Below are positions 1 to 9,740 of a stretch of DNA of 14,198 nt, one piece after another. The position numbers and the translations under genes are program-made. The stretch spans positions 1 through 14,198 of the forward strand of contig BDDC01002313.1 in assembly GCA_001662425.1 (NCBI GenBank), given 5' to 3'. Below the pieces are notes generated by a model. It had not been told where the DNA came from, ran no database searches, and was given only the letters and a program-made list of their open reading frames with translations. This DNA is from Chlamydomonas sphaeroides. Lineage: Eukaryota; Chlorophyta; Chlorophyceae; Chlamydomonadales; Chlamydomonadaceae. Every line of letters begins with the position of its first letter. The stretch's first letter is position 1.

Positions 1-312
1 GCCGGGGGCTGGGGCACGCCGAGTGTGGGGGGCTGTGCTGCGAGGCGTGACAGGGCTGACAGCGACGGCGCGCCCCGGAGCCAGCCGTGTAGCCCACTGC
101 CCCCACACAGTCCCGCACTCAGTCCCGTACTGGGTCGTTGCTGAGTTGTTGCAGCAGGCGCCCAATGGCCACCGACTGACGCGATCGTACGACAAGGTGT
201 GATGTCGCATCACACGTAACGTAACGATACATGTCATGCATAGATCGCCGGTATCATGTAACAGCGTTTAACATTCAAGACCGAGTACGAGCGCATAAAG
301 AACGATGCTCAC
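1..312 (-). other. Probable intron of the sterol dehydrogenase-like gene, running off the window
   Basis: After the GTGAGC donor at 312-307 no further exon with family similarity was found on the minus strand, and no TGTAA-type poly(A) signal was seen. One short minus-strand stretch around 180-122 can be read as a peptide ending DPVRD-stop, but its phase does not match exon 5. Nothing else is supported here. Confidence 0.45.
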
Positions 313-2256
313 TCGCGCACTGGGTCGTGCACCAGGTTGTAGGCGCGGCCGCCCACCTCCGCCGCCGCCGTGTCGCCGCCCTTGCCCTTGCCCGGGCCGC
401 CGCCCAGCTCCGGCAGCAGCTTGGCCAGAGCGTCCACGTGTCCTCGAGCGGCGTCCTCCACCCACACGAACGGCACGCGCACGCGGCCCACGCCGATGTA
501 GGGGCTGCCCTTGAGGATGATCGACGTCATGTTCTGTCCGTGCGGAGACAGGGGTGGGGCGGGTAGAGATGCATGTGTGACACCTCCACAGCTCGGGGCT
601 GGGAGCGACAAGCCGATTGCAGACACCGCATGCCTCCTCTGCGGCCGACGCTTGCTGGCACGGCGGCAGGGCGCCCCCGGCGGCCGTCGGCATGCTGGTG
701 GCCCCGTTGCGGGCGCGCAGGCAGCGCGCAACCCCGGCCGGTGCCATGCCGGTCTCCCCTCACTGGGTTGCCGTTGCTAGACATACCAGTACGCCCGCGC
801 GACGCCGGGCACCTTGTTGCCGTACACCCTCGCATGGGCCGAAACACACCCGCCCGCAGCACATCCGTAGCACACCCGCCAACCCAAGTACCCAACCGAG
901 CTGCACTCTTACATGCACCCTCAAGCCCAATCCCTCACCAGCCAGCACCTGAGCCCCGGCGGCTGACGCCCGGGAGGTTGCAAATAAGTCCGTTCCTCCC
1001 CCGGCACATCCCGCCTGTCCCCTCACCGTGTCGCCGATGCCGTAGATGCCGCCGGGCCTCAGCGCCAGCGTCTTGAGGTCGGGGCCGTGCGCCGCGAGCA
1101 CGATGCGCTCCGCGGCGGCCTTGGACACGGCGTAGGGCCCGTGCAGGTCATGGGCGGGCAGCGGCCGCTTGGACTCGGGGATGGGCCCGGACGCGCCGCC
1201 GCCGCCACCGGGCTTAACCAGTGCCATGGAGAAACCCACGGAGACTGGTGCAGGGCAGGGGTCCGAGGGGTGTGCACAGGGACTCGGGGTGTGTGTGGAG
1301 AGGCGGGGTGGGCCGGGCTGGGTTGGGAGCAGGGCGTGCGGGTCCCTGCTGCAGCAGTGTGCGGCAGCGGTACGGCGGCCCACTCACGCGAGCTGGTGTG
1401 CACGAGCGCCTCCACGCCGCGCTCGGCGCACGCCTCTACCACATTGGCCGTGCCGCCGACGTTGACGTCAGTGAACCTGTCGGGCGGCGGCGGGGGTCCA
1501 TGATCGGCCCGCCCCAACGCCCCCTCAGCAGGCGGCTGCACCGGAACACAGGCGCTAGCGCTAGTCACCCGCCGCCCGCTCCGCCGGGAGAGGCAGGTCG
1601 TGCCATCCGCAGCGGGGCTGGTCAGGGACGACGAGTACGAGCGCCCGCGGGCGATGGTGTTGCAATCAATCCCCACTCACTGCTGCAGCGGCGTGGTGAG
1701 GTTTCCGACGACGGCCGCGTTATGTACGACGGCCGCGCACTCGCCGAGTGCAGCGAAGACATGGTTGCGGTCGGTCACGTCCGCTTGGATGTAGGTGGCT
1801 TCCGGCAACAGCGGCCCGAGGCGGGACGAGATGTTGGCATCCACAACAACGATGGACACCCGGTCGCCGAAGCGCTCGTGCAAATGGCGCACGATAGCGC
1901 TGCGGTAAGAGCGGGTCACCGGGGGGTTCGCAGTTGATGTGCGTGCCAGGGTGTAAAAGCTAGGATCGGCAGCAAGGGGACAGAGGGGCTGAGCAGGTCA
2001 CGAGCACCCGGCGAGTAGGGGGCCTCCCGACAGCGTGGGACCTCTCCCCGCACCTTCCAAGGAAACCACATCCACCCGTAACTGCAATGCGCTTGGAGCC
2101 CGGCGCCGGCGCGGCGCCCTTGAGCACGACTTTGTACTCGATCTTCTTTTCCGGTGCAAAGGTGGAGCGACCCGCGTATCTTACAGCATACCAGATGATA
2201 AGCTTGGCCACGACCGCAAGAGCGATTGCGGCATAGCCAAAGTGATTGGGATTCAT
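313..2256 (-). CDS. 3-beta-hydroxysteroid dehydrogenase / sterol-4-alpha-carboxylate 3-dehydrogenase-like (SDR), 3' end outside window
   Basis: Exons read on the minus strand: 2256-2054, 1899-1681, 1476-1388, 1244-1027 and 533-313. All joins are GT-AG and phase-consistent, giving about 316 residues. Residues about 8-27 form a hydrophobic membrane anchor, as expected for an ER-bound sterol enzyme. The Rossmann motif TGGCGFLG is at 60-67, Asp88 after the second strand suggests NAD+ preference, and the catalytic set is Ser169/170 (VHTSS), Tyr208 and Lys212 (YAVSK). RPGGIYG and VWVEDAARGHV are typical of the 3beta_HSD family, which oxidises and decarboxylates 4-carboxysterols in sterol synthesis; that specific substrate is inferred. 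The start is the first ATG in the frame. Family members have about 100 more residues after the last visible block (AYNLVHDPVRE), so the end should lie beyond base 1. An in-frame TGA at 311-309 overlaps a GTGAGC donor and is probably intronic. Intron 4 (1026-534) may hide a micro-exon (see findings). Confidence 0.88.
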
Positions 2257-2780
2257 CGTTCCTTATTGACTAGAGGCTCCCTCGCAAGTTATCAGCCACG
2301 AAATGTATGCAGCATCAGCAGGTATAAAAATGTATGCACGAGGCGAATTGCGTACGCCCGAAACTCCAAACCCACACGATCGCCAGCCGAATTCGGAAGC
2401 CGTTTCCCCCCCCTTTCCCCGCCCCCCCCAACACCGGCTGCGCTGGCAAGCCACACACCCAGACGCAATGGCCAAACGCTCGAAGCTGCACTACCGCAGC
2501 GCAAGCACTTGTAATGCAGGTGAAGCCTCGTCACCGCTGCTAGCACCAACGCCAGCACGAGCAAAGTTATGCGTAAATCTCGTGTGCTCTCGGCGAGCGG
2601 TGAGGCCGACAGCAAGCCTAGAGAGCAACCCTCACCATGTATGCCTTCACGGCGTGCACGCTACCGGCAAGAGGCCGCACCGGTACAAGCCTGGAGAGCA
2701 AGCGTCCACCAAACCCACGAGCTGCCGATGGCCACAAGCACCGCGCCCAAGCAAAGCATGCTCCTCCACGCGCCAGCGCC
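2257..2780. promoter_or_regulatory. Intergenic region: 3' flank of gene 2 and 5' flank of the sterol dehydrogenase-like gene
   Basis: This lies between the stop of the upstream minus-strand gene (2781) and the ATG at 2256, so it should hold the 3'UTR of one and the promoter and 5'UTR of the other. It is locally more AT-rich around 2215-2345. A perfect TATAAAAA is at 2323-2330, about 70 bp from the ATG, but it reads on the plus strand, so its assignment is uncertain. The 11-mer aaatgtatgca is directly repeated at 2301-2311 and 2328-2338. Open frames across 2292-2615 (minus) and 2303-2953 (plus) show no family signature and look accidental. No clear TGTAA signal was found on the minus strand. 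Confidence 0.4.
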
Positions 2781-5465
2781 CTACATGGTCGCCGGCTCGC
2801 CGGCCGTCGGCGCGAGGCTTGTCAGAAGCCCGCGCACCGATCGTCCGCCCATCTGCGACGGCCGCTGCTGCTGCGGCGGCTGCGCCAGCCGGTGCTGCTG
2901 CTCCAGGCACGCCGCCAGGCCCATGCCTCCCGGAAGCGAGTGCAGCGAGGTGATCATTGTCGAGCTTGGGCTGTCGGGGGCGCGCGAGGAGAAGCTGAGG
3001 CGGGAGTTGCCCGACAGGCCGGCGGTGCCACTCACGCGGCCCAGCGGCTCCAGCGCGTGCGGGCTGCCGGCGCGCGGGCTGGGGCTGGGGCTGATGCTGG
3101 TGGGACTGTGCGGCACCTCCGGCAGCTCGCCGGGCACGGACCGCGTCACCTGCGAGGGGTTGGGGAAAGGGCGAGGCTCGCGCTCTCGACGCAGCCGACA
3201 GCAGTGCGCAGGGCAGAGCGCCCAACACCCGAGGGCGGCGGCACCATGCGCCGCGCTGCTATTGTGAGCGGGCGAGCCGTGCCCGCAGCAGCAAGACCTA
3301 CTGCTGCACCATGCTGCTAAACGTTACCGCATCGGCCGCCCTCCCTGGCGCTACCTGCAGCGAGCTCGGGCGGCCGTCCAGCAGCCGCGAGCCCGCGCGC
3401 GCCACCGGCGCGCGCGCGCCCAGCGGCGGCGACGCCGTGGACCCCGCCGACAGCAGCGCGGCGTAGCGCGGCGAGGAGGCCGTGATGGGCAGGGCCTCGC
3501 TGTGAGCGCCGCCAGACAGGCTGGGCGAGGAGGGAGCGGCCTCCGACAGCGCGGCAGCGGCCGCGGAGCGGATGCCGCCGTCCATCGAGTGCGTCGAGCG
3601 GCAGCCGCTGAGCCGCTGGGCCGCGCCGCCGGCGCGCCGCGAGGCCGCGAGCGCGGGCAGCGTCACGCGCGCGGGCGACGCGCCGTCGGCGCAGCCGTGC
3701 GAGCTGGCGGCCGCGAACCCCGGGCTGCTGCTGCGATGCGGCGAGCGGACGGAGGCCTCGACGGAGCCGCTGAATGTGACGGAGCGGTGGAAGCCGCTGG
3801 AGCTGAGGGCGCTGAGCGGGCCGTTGGCCGGCTGGCCGGCCGCGCCGTCGGGGCTGCCGCTGAGGGAGGCCCGTGGTGGCCGGGCCGGTGGCACGGCGCG
3901 CCGCGGCGGCGCCGACCCGGGGGCAGAGCCGACGGCGGCAATGTCCCCCTCCAGGTGCTTGCCGTCGCCGTCGTCGTCGTCGTCGGAGCGCTCGGCGCCG
4001 ACCGCCGCCAGCGCATCGGCAACGTGCGTCCGCCGCTTCGCCGCCGCCGCTGCCGCGTTGGCGACTGCCGAGAAGGACTTCTGACTGCGGTTCCCCAGCA
4101 CGCTGCGCTTGCTGGCGCCGGCCGCCAGCCCGTCACGGGGCGTCGTCGACAGGCTGTTGCCGGCGCCCTCGCCCCCGTCAGCGCCATCGGCGGCGGCGGG
4201 TTTGTCAGTATCCTCGTCGGGCGCTGTGAGGTCAATCTCGTCCTCGTCGGCGTGTAGGAGCTCGTTATCCAGCAGCTTCAACGCCACGGCGGACGGGCTG
4301 CGCCAGCCGCTCTGTCCACCCGCCGCGGACAGCGCGCCTGCCTGCGGAGCGTCGCAGGGGCGGGCCGCGGCGGCCGGAGAGGGTCGCGGGGGGGAGGAGC
4401 AGAGGGGAGGAGGGGGTGTGAGGCGTCGAAAAGAACGGCTGTCGTGGCCTGGTGGAGGCAAGGGTCATAGCAGTGCACGTTGCAGGTTTCAGGATGCGCG
4501 CCAGCGCCGGTCCCTGCAGGGGGCAGCGGCAGTCCCCCCAGGGCGCACCTGCTCAAAGCGGCGCCGCAGCTGCGCCTTGTGGATCTCATCTTTCTGGATG
4601 GTGTTGAGCGTCTGCTGCTGCTGCGCCCTCGAGTTAACAATGGCCGAGAGCAGCTCTGGCGTGGGGCGGGCGGGGCGGGGTGCGTGGGGCGGAGGCGCGG
4701 CCGGTGGCGGCACGGAGCGTCGCGTCAAACGGAAGCACGTGCGTGCAAGTGCTCAGACTATGGTCACGGACTAGGCATGCGAAGCCATAGCAGGGCAGCA
4801 CGCTCCATGCGCTTGGCGGCGCGCGAGAAACACAGCTGCAGTCCAGAGGGCTTGCGGTTGCGCCCTCAAGGTTCGTTGGCTCTGCGAGCGGACCGTTGGC
4901 TGTTATGCGCGCGCCTATGAGGCGCGGCGCCACCCACCGACGGGCGTCCGCCGCAGCACGTCCGCGGGGTCCTCCAGTGAGCTTATTGCGGCTGACGGCT
5001 GTTCCCGAACCTGTTGCAGAGGGGAGGGGTGCAGGGTCCGGAGCGGCGCTTTGTAACGCAGCGCCAGCTGCTGTGCGGGGAGGGCGGGTTTGCCCTGCGC
5101 TGAGCTTGGAACTACCAGGGAGGCAAGGTGTTGAGCCTGCCCCCGCGTGGCGGTCAGGGGTACTCACCTGGGCCTTGAAGTACGCTGTTGCGAGTGGGAG
5201 GCGGGGAGAGGGCGGCGTGGGAGGGGGCGGCGTTGGAGAGGGCAGTGGGCAGCGGGCAGCAGGCACGTCGCCACTCCTCGTCGACCAGCCCTCCCACCGA
5301 ACCAGAAAGGTGCGAGAAGCTTGCGTTCAATGCGTACAATGCAAGCAGCAAACAGACAGAGCTAACGCACAGGCGCTTGCCTGTGTTCAAGGCACGCCGC
5401 ATGCCGTGTTCCTCACGCGTCTTGATTTCCGCGCGCCATGAGCCGTCAATCAGCTCAGCTGGCAT
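2781..5465 (-). CDS. Unrecognised Ser/Ala/Pro-rich protein with a short helical segment and an acidic tract
   Basis: Model, minus strand: 5465-5417, 5184-5168 (17-nt micro-exon), 5010-4938, 4655-4549, 4341-3310 and 3149-2781 (stop TAG), giving about 548 residues. All joins are GT-AG and in phase. I do not recognise the family. Residues 1-46 (MPAELIDG..., then SSLEDPADVLRRTP) look structured. Residues 47-82 (ELLSAIVNSRAQQQQ... ending RRRFEQ) are Gln/charged and likely helical, possibly a short coiled coil. Residues 113-128 (ADEDEIDLTAPDEDTD) and the five-Asp run at 202-206 are acidic; a basic AKRRTH lies near 183-188. The rest is low-complexity Ser/Pro/Ala with many SP pairs, suggesting a disordered, possibly phosphorylated regulator; that role is inference. 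The start is the first ATG in frame. Least certain are the micro-exon, a possible extra exon in intron 1, and the 3310 donor (ATG then GTGCAG); ending at the TAG at 3300-3298 is an alternative. It is divergent from the methyltransferase gene. Confidence 0.6.
3966..3987. repeat. GTC trinucleotide run encoding an Asp tract
   Basis: The plus strand reads a short run of gtc/tcg triplets; on the coding (minus) strand it is a GAC run giving five consecutive Asp residues in the unrecognised gene. It is a coding microsatellite and likely varies in length between strains. Confidence 0.6.
5168..5184 (-). other. Proposed 17-nt micro-exon of the unrecognised gene
   Basis: On the minus strand a pyrimidine-rich tract ends in CAACAG, followed by 17 nt encoding YFKAQ (after completing a split codon) and then GTGAGTA, the strongest donor consensus in this gene. 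Its phases match exon 1 upstream (ends after one base) and exon 5010-4938 downstream (starts on a codon). The good splice signals and double phase match are the support; there is no homology evidence. Confidence 0.45.
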
Positions 5466-6107
5466 TCGCGTTTTAGCTGGATACAAAGCTCTGCTCAAAG
5501 TGCGCACTTCAAGTGCTAATGTCGCGATGGACTAGGTGGCGAGTCGCTGCATCGAACAGCGCAATGCCGCGACTGCGTGCCACTGCAGCGTGCGCAGGAC
5601 TGCGAGGTTACACGTCTGAGAAGGCTGGACGGGTCGAGCGGCTACGGCGCGAAATATCAAAAGCGTGAAAAGCAGTCAGTATCAATGCTGAAGCCCATGG
5701 ATACACCTAGACGTTGGCTGTAACGGGTCAGAGTCAGGGAACCAACCGTGTCTCCGTACATACGTGGTGTCTGTCCTCTGGCGTCGAAGATGGTCAATAA
5801 GCACCTGCAGCGTCTGATTGGACCACGAATCGCAGGATTGCGCGCAGTGCGAATGGGGTGGGGGCTAGAGGGGTCGCTGGGTCACCACGGGTCACCTGGG
5901 TATGGCACGCGCTGGGCTGCTTGTACTGACCGTGTATGCATATGCGAGATAAACTTGCAAAACATACAAAGAGAGCATATCTAGCTCACGTCAGGCGAGC
6001 GTCAGCTCGGACGCTTGCAATTCTCTTGCCACGCGACGTGCTTCCAGCTCGCAAATTGCTGCGAATCCTTCGAAGTACAAATCACAGCGCTCTCGCACGT
6101 TGAGACC
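5466..6107. promoter_or_regulatory. Divergent promoter region between genes 2 and 3
   Basis: About 640 bp separate the ATG of the minus-strand gene (5465) and the proposed ATG of the plus-strand methyltransferase (6108). It must contain both 5'UTRs and promoters. It is less GC-rich than the flanking exons, with AT-leaning patches at about 5650-5680 and 5930-5985. No convincing TATA box or named element could be assigned. The open frame at 5748-5984 has no ATG start or family signature and is considered accidental. Confidence 0.45.
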
Positions 6108-9100
6108 ATGAGCGCCGCCCGTCGCAGCCACATTTGTGCGCTGGGCCAAACACATGGCGGAGGCGAAGCCGCTCGCTGCAGTGTACGATGGCAGCTGATC
6201 GCGCAGCACCGGCCAGCCACGAGCATCGGCAGCAACCCTGGCCCTACCGGCCCTACCCCAGTCGTTACACCCGCTGCCAGCCAGCGACGGGTCGGCCCAT
6301 GGGCCCTTGCAGCAAATCAAGCCCCCAGCGTGGACGCGGACGGCTCTGGCGCAGTGGAGCGCCGCAGCCGCATCCTGCGCCCGCGAGCCCGCGTGCCGCG
6401 CACACCGCTGCAGCCCCCGCCAGACCCATCCAGCCCCTCCCCCTCCCCACGACCCGCGCCGGCGGCTGCGCAACCCCCTGACGCCGCCGGGCTGCTCGCA
6501 GCCTCGCAGGACGGCCCTGATTCCGCTAGGCAGCTACCGGAAGCCGGCAGCCCCCAAGGAAGGCAGCCGGTCTCATCCTCCGGCAGGGGCGCCAGCGGAG
6601 AGTCACGTGGGCGCCGGCCTGCCGGGACCCGGGGGCCGCCGTCGACTTCCGGCGCCTCCGGACGATTCGCGCCTGGGCCTACGCGGAGACAACCGACTGC
6701 GGCACTGCCCGCAACCCCTCGCTCGCCAGATGGCCGTGACGCAGTGCCACCCTCCCAGCAGCCTGCCGCCGCACCCGCGCCGCGAAGGGCAGCGGAGCCT
6801 GCGGATGCTGGCGCCGCTGATCCCGGCACCAGCACCAGCGGACTGCCGGCCCCAGCGCGCAGACGAAGGCTGTTTGCTTCCACCGCCTCCTCCGTCACCT
6901 CGTCCCCCACGCTGCCCTCCTCCACGCCAGCCGCGTTGGGCGCCTCCGCCCCCTGCACCCCCTCCGGCCCCTCCTCCTCCGCGCCCCCCACCCAGCTGGA
7001 CTGTGCCTACTTTGGCGCCTGCTCCGGCTGCGCCCTCAGCGACGGCCTGGCGGCGCCGCCGCTGTACGTGGAGGCGCAGGCCTTTTTCGGCGGGCTGGGG
7101 CTGCGGGAGCTGCCGGCGGTCATGGGGGTGAGGCTGCTGCGTGGTGCAGGCGGTGGGTGAGGGGTAGGGCTGTGGCCCGATAGCAGCCGCCGGCGGTCGC
7201 GGGGCTGAGCGAGGGGCAGGCGGGGAGCTGGGGCGGCGGGGGCTGTCAGGGGCCGTGGGAACTGAAGGGGCTGTTGGGTGTGGTGGCACCTCCGGCACCG
7301 GGTGCAGGCTGCACGGCCGCTGCCGGCACCAGTCTGTTCGGCCCCTGCCCGCCCTCCAAGCCGGACAGCGTGTCTCGCCCTGCCCTGCTGGCCCCGCCCG
7401 CCCTCCTACCCGGCCCTCGCTTCCCGTGCCGTCTCCATGCGCCCGCCCCTGCCCGCAGCCCGCCCACGGCTGGCGCTGCCGCGCCAAGCTGGCGGTCCGC
7501 GGCAGCCCGGGGCGGCCGGAGGTGGGGCTGTTCCGCAGCGGCAGCCACGAGGTGGTTGACATCGTGGCGGGGGAGGCGGCGGAGGGGGCTGGGGGCCGCG
7601 GAGCCGCGGCGCAGTGCCGGGCGCACCACCCCCGCATCAACGAGGCGGCGGCGCTGGTCAAGCGGGTGAGGCGGCGGGCGCGGCTGGGGCCAGTGCGGGC
7701 TGCGCTTGGGGCTGGGCAACCGGGGAGGGGGCAGACTGCGATGGAGAGAGCGGCGTGTGGCTGCGGACGCCCTGCCCGGGCACGGCAGGGGCTTGCCGCC
7801 CGGGGTGGTGCTGTGTGGCGTGGCTGCGTGGCTGAGCAGCTTGCGGCCGCCGCGGATCCCGTGCGACCCGCAGCTGGCTGCCGAGCTGCGCATCGAGCCG
7901 TACCGGGAGGACGACCGCGCGCAGCCCACGCCGGGCGCCGCCGCCGCCGGCGGGGGCCAGCGAAAGAAGGCTGCACCCCGCGCCACCGGCCGCGCCGCGC
8001 GCCGCGCGGCGATGCAGCAGCCGGCGGCAGCTGACGAGCCGTCCACGTCCCCAGCCGGCGCCGCGGCGGCGGCGGCTGCGGCGCCAGCGATGGGCGCCGG
8101 GCGCGGCCTGCTCCGCTACCTGCAGCTGACTGCGGTGCCGTCAGTGCCCGGCCGCCGGGCCGAGGCCGACCCCGCGGCCCGCATCCAGGCCGTGCTGGTG
8201 CTGGCGGCCGAGCCGCCGCCAGGGGCCACCAACAGCGGGCCGCCGGTGGCAGCGCAGGAGGCGACTGACGGCGGCCCGGCCTCCGCGGAGGGCTCGGTAG
8301 AGCTGCCGGCGCCGCCGATGCAGGCCCTGGCGGCGGCGGCTGCCGCCGACCCTCAGCTGGCGGCGGCGCTGCGGCTATGCGAGGCGCTGTGGGCCGCGGC
8401 GGGCCCCGGAGGGCCCTCATTGCCCACCGCCGCCGAGGAAGCCTCCGCCGAGGAAGCCTCCGCCGAGGAAGCCACCTCCTCCGCGCCCTCGCCGCCGCCG
8501 CCGCTGCTGCACTCGCTGTGGCTCAACTTCCAGCCCGACGCCAGCCGCAACGCGGTGACGGGCGCCGCCTGGCTGCACGTGGCGGGCCCCGCCGCCGCCT
8601 GGCAGGACTTCGGCGGCGTGGCGGCGTGCCTGGGCCCCGGCTCCTTTGTGCAAGCCAACTACGGCGCCATGCAGGCGGTGCTGGCGGAGATGGCTGGCAT
8701 GGTGAGAGGGTTGTGGGAAAAGCATTGGCAAGAGGATGTGTCGCTGTGTGTATAGGGGGCGGGGGCGACAGCGCGGAGTGCGGAGCGGCGATGGGGGCGC
8801 CGTCGGCTCGAGGCACGGCCGTGGGACGGGTCGGTGGGCCGCTGGCTGGGTGGGCCGTGGGCGGATGTGGGTGGGCTTCTAAGGGCATGCCGGGGGCGTC
8901 AAGGCTATGTGGCAGTTGCGAGGGGCGTCGGTGGCCCGCGGCGGGCGTGGCTAGGCGCCGGCGTGGAGGGCAGGCGCGCGAGGTGCACGCTGGCCGGGGC
9001 CGTGTTTGAATCCTAGCCTCAACAGCAGCCGGTCCGAACCCCTCGCCCTTACCCTGCGGCGGCTGCCGCCTCTGCTGCACTGCCGCCCGCAGGTGCCCGA

Positions 9101-9740
9101 GGGCAGCCGGGTGACTGAGCTGCACGCGGGCATCGGAGTCATCGGCCTCAGCCTGGCCGCCAGCCGGCGCCTGGCCTCGCTGCGCCTGGTGGAGATCAAC
9201 CCCGCCGCCGCCGAGCCCTTTGCCGCGTCGCTCAGCCGCCTGCGGCAGCGCAGCGCCTGGGGGCCGCCACCAGCCGGCGCCGCCGCCTGCAGCACACCGG
9301 CGCTGCCAACGGCGGCGGCAGCAGCGGCTGTGGGCCTGCCGGAGCGGATCGATTACATCACTGCCGAGGCGGGCAGCGAGCCGCACCGCTTCCTTGCCGA
9401 CTGCGACGTCCTGGTGGTCGACCCCCCGCGCAAGGGGCTGGGGGCCAGCCTGCTGGCTGCCCTCACCTCACAGCCCGCTGCAGCGGCGAGCGAGGCTGGG
9501 GCCGAAGGCGGCAGCGAGGGCGGCGCCGCGACGGACGGAGTGCCGGCCGCACCCGGTGCGGCCCAGGCTGGTGGGGAGGGGCCCCGTGTGCTGGTGTACC
9601 TGTCGTGCGGCTTCCGGGCGCTGCAGGGCGACCTGGCGGCGCTGCTGGGGGGCGGCTGGCGGCTGCAGCGCGCAACAGCACACCTGTTCTTCCCGGGCAC
9701 CGACAGCCTGGAGACCCTGGCGCTGCTGACTCGGGACTAG
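6108..9740 (+). CDS. TrmA/RlmD-family RNA (uracil-C5)-methyltransferase, 4Fe-4S, probably organellar
   Basis: Exons 6108-7127, 7459-7665, 7874-8701 and 9093-9740 (stop TAG) all join in phase 0 with canonical sites, giving 900 residues. The family uses S-adenosylmethionine to methylate C5 of uridine in tRNA or 23S rRNA. Residues 1 to about 290 are Pro/Ala/Ser/Arg-rich low complexity, likely a transit peptide plus disordered linker. The iron-sulfur motif CAYFGACSGC places Cys299, Cys305 and Cys308, with the fourth ligand probably Cys393 (QCRAHHPRIN). GWRCRAKLAVRG is the central-domain signature. Exon 3 carries LLRYLQLTAV and FVQANYGAM, with long Ala/Gly insertions between. Exon 4 has the SAM loop ELHAGIGVIGLSLA, VEINP, DPPRKG from Asp795, catalytic Cys857 in YLSCG, and Glu892 in the FPGTDSLETLALL block. 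It is about twice the bacterial length, and no TRAM domain is apparent. The start is the first in-frame ATG (gaccATGagc). Organelle targeting is inferred. Confidence 0.93.
8432..8476 (+). repeat. Three tandem 15-bp units in the methyltransferase coding sequence
   Basis: Units 8432-8446 and 8447-8461 are identical and 8462-8476 differs by one base near its end. They encode AEEASAEEASAEEAT in a low-complexity insertion between the central and catalytic parts. The unit length keeps frame, so copy-number change would be tolerated. Confidence 0.85.

Noticed and set aside
122..180. Minus-strand peptide ending DPVRD-stop, similar to the DPVRE-stop end of exon 5
   Set aside because: Tempting as an alternative terminal exon, but its phase does not match the exon 5 donor and the similarity is only a few codons.
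268..747. Long open frames on both strands over 231-780
   Set aside because: They are other-frame shadows of exon 5 of the sterol dehydrogenase-like gene and of its GC-rich intron; none shows a domain.
2292..2615. Minus-strand frame with a hydrophobic segment upstream of gene 1
   Set aside because: The hydrophobic stretch is short and followed by low-complexity sequence, there is no in-phase splice link to gene 1, and gene 1 already has a good ATG and membrane anchor.
2303..2953. 216-codon plus-strand frame beginning near a TATAAAAA
   Set aside because: It has no family signature, runs into the antisense of the last exon of gene 2, and its composition is what GC-rich antisense DNA gives.
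3502..4257. 251-codon plus-strand frame
   Set aside because: It is antisense to the long exon of gene 2. The minus-strand reading has the acidic tracts and in-phase splice joins.
6603..8420. 605-codon minus-strand open frame
   Set aside because: It is antisense to methyltransferase exons 1-3 and spans their introns; its Arg/Pro/Ala-rich composition is typical of an antisense shadow in GC-rich coding DNA.
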